55,891 nucleotides of DNA, from contig NZ_CABEGA010000027.1 in assembly GCF_901521055.1 (NCBI RefSeq), positions 1-55,891 of the forward strand. The letters are read 5' to 3'. Below the pieces are notes generated by a model. That model did not search any database and was not told the origin of the DNA. It saw only the letters and a program-made list of their open reading frames with translations. Origin of the DNA: Cellulomonas hominis (GTDB lineage Bacteria > Actinomycetota > Actinomycetes > Actinomycetales > Cellulomonadaceae). Shown here one piece after another: positions 55,800-55,891 of this stretch. The position numbers and the translations under genes are program-made. Position 1 is the first letter of the stretch. Each line of letters starts with the position of its first letter.

Positions 55800-55891
55800 C
55801 CCGCCCCGCCCCGGGGGGCTCCAGGCGGGGGGCGCCTCCCGGGGGCGCGGGGGGCCCCCCCCGGGGCCGCGCCCGCCGGGGGGCGCGGCCC
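55800..55891. other. Extreme G/C-homopolymer end of the window
   Basis: The last 92 bases are almost only G and C in runs of up to eight, able to fold into several hairpins. The first part may be a terminator after cheW. The density of runs looks like a contig end where sequence quality fails. No gene is visible. Confidence 0.6.

Overview
This is a high-GC actinobacterial window (roughly three quarters G+C by eye, with strong third-position G/C bias). It most resembles Cellulomonadaceae or another motile Micrococcales. The evidence is a set of actinobacterial markers (DUF4031, DUF2530, DUF3027, an XPB-type helicase next to a helicase-associated protein, a sacsin-like GHKL ATPase) and a Gram-positive flagellum with FliW/CsrA and no P-ring or L-ring genes. 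The odd length and the G/C-homopolymer run at the right end suggest that the window may be a whole contig.

Bases 1-20.7k are chromosomal housekeeping and accessory genes. On the minus strand lie a cut-off DUF4031 gene with an HD-type phosphohydrolase, a two-component system, a TPM-domain protein with PspA, and the XPB helicase pair. On the plus strand lie a class-I amidotransferase, an M20D amidohydrolase, an EAL-HDOD protein, and a tightly packed unit of cold-shock protein, DUF3027, GHKL ATPase and MFS transporter. A DUF2530 gene faces this unit across a 9-bp tandem repeat.

Bases 20.7k-55.8k are one flagellar and chemotaxis island. Minus strand: flgN-flgK-flgL-fliW and a second EAL-HDOD gene. 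Plus strand: fliA; fliC; fliD-fliS and a FliT-like gene; flgB-flgC-fliE-fliF-fliG-fliH-fliI-fliJ-NlpC/P60-fliK-flgD-flgE; flbD-motA-motB-fliL; fliM-fliN-fliO-fliP-fliQ-fliR-flhB-flhA and a degenerate flhF; csrA; cheA-cheW. Most neighbours overlap by 1-4 nt or are separated by under 40 nt. fliN and the flhF-like gene each look one base short, so each breaks into two frames.

The main result is regulatory. Five promoters match CTCA-N16-GCCGAT exactly (flgB, flbD-mot, fliM, cheA and the remote EAL-HDOD gene at 12995). Variants with the same geometry lie before fliC and flgN. I read this as the FliA (sigma-28) promoter of this organism. Three of the resulting transcripts (fliC, flgB, flbD-mot) are predicted to begin with TGAGC followed by a small hairpin with ACGGA at its loop, a CsrA-type site. 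FliW and CsrA are both encoded here, so a FliA-CsrA-FliW circuit covering several flagellar operons is plausible. A perfect TGTGA-N6-TCACA site between flgN and fliA suggests cAMP/CRP-family input at the top of the cascade. The fliM promoter leaves no room for a leader, so fliM mRNA should be leaderless.
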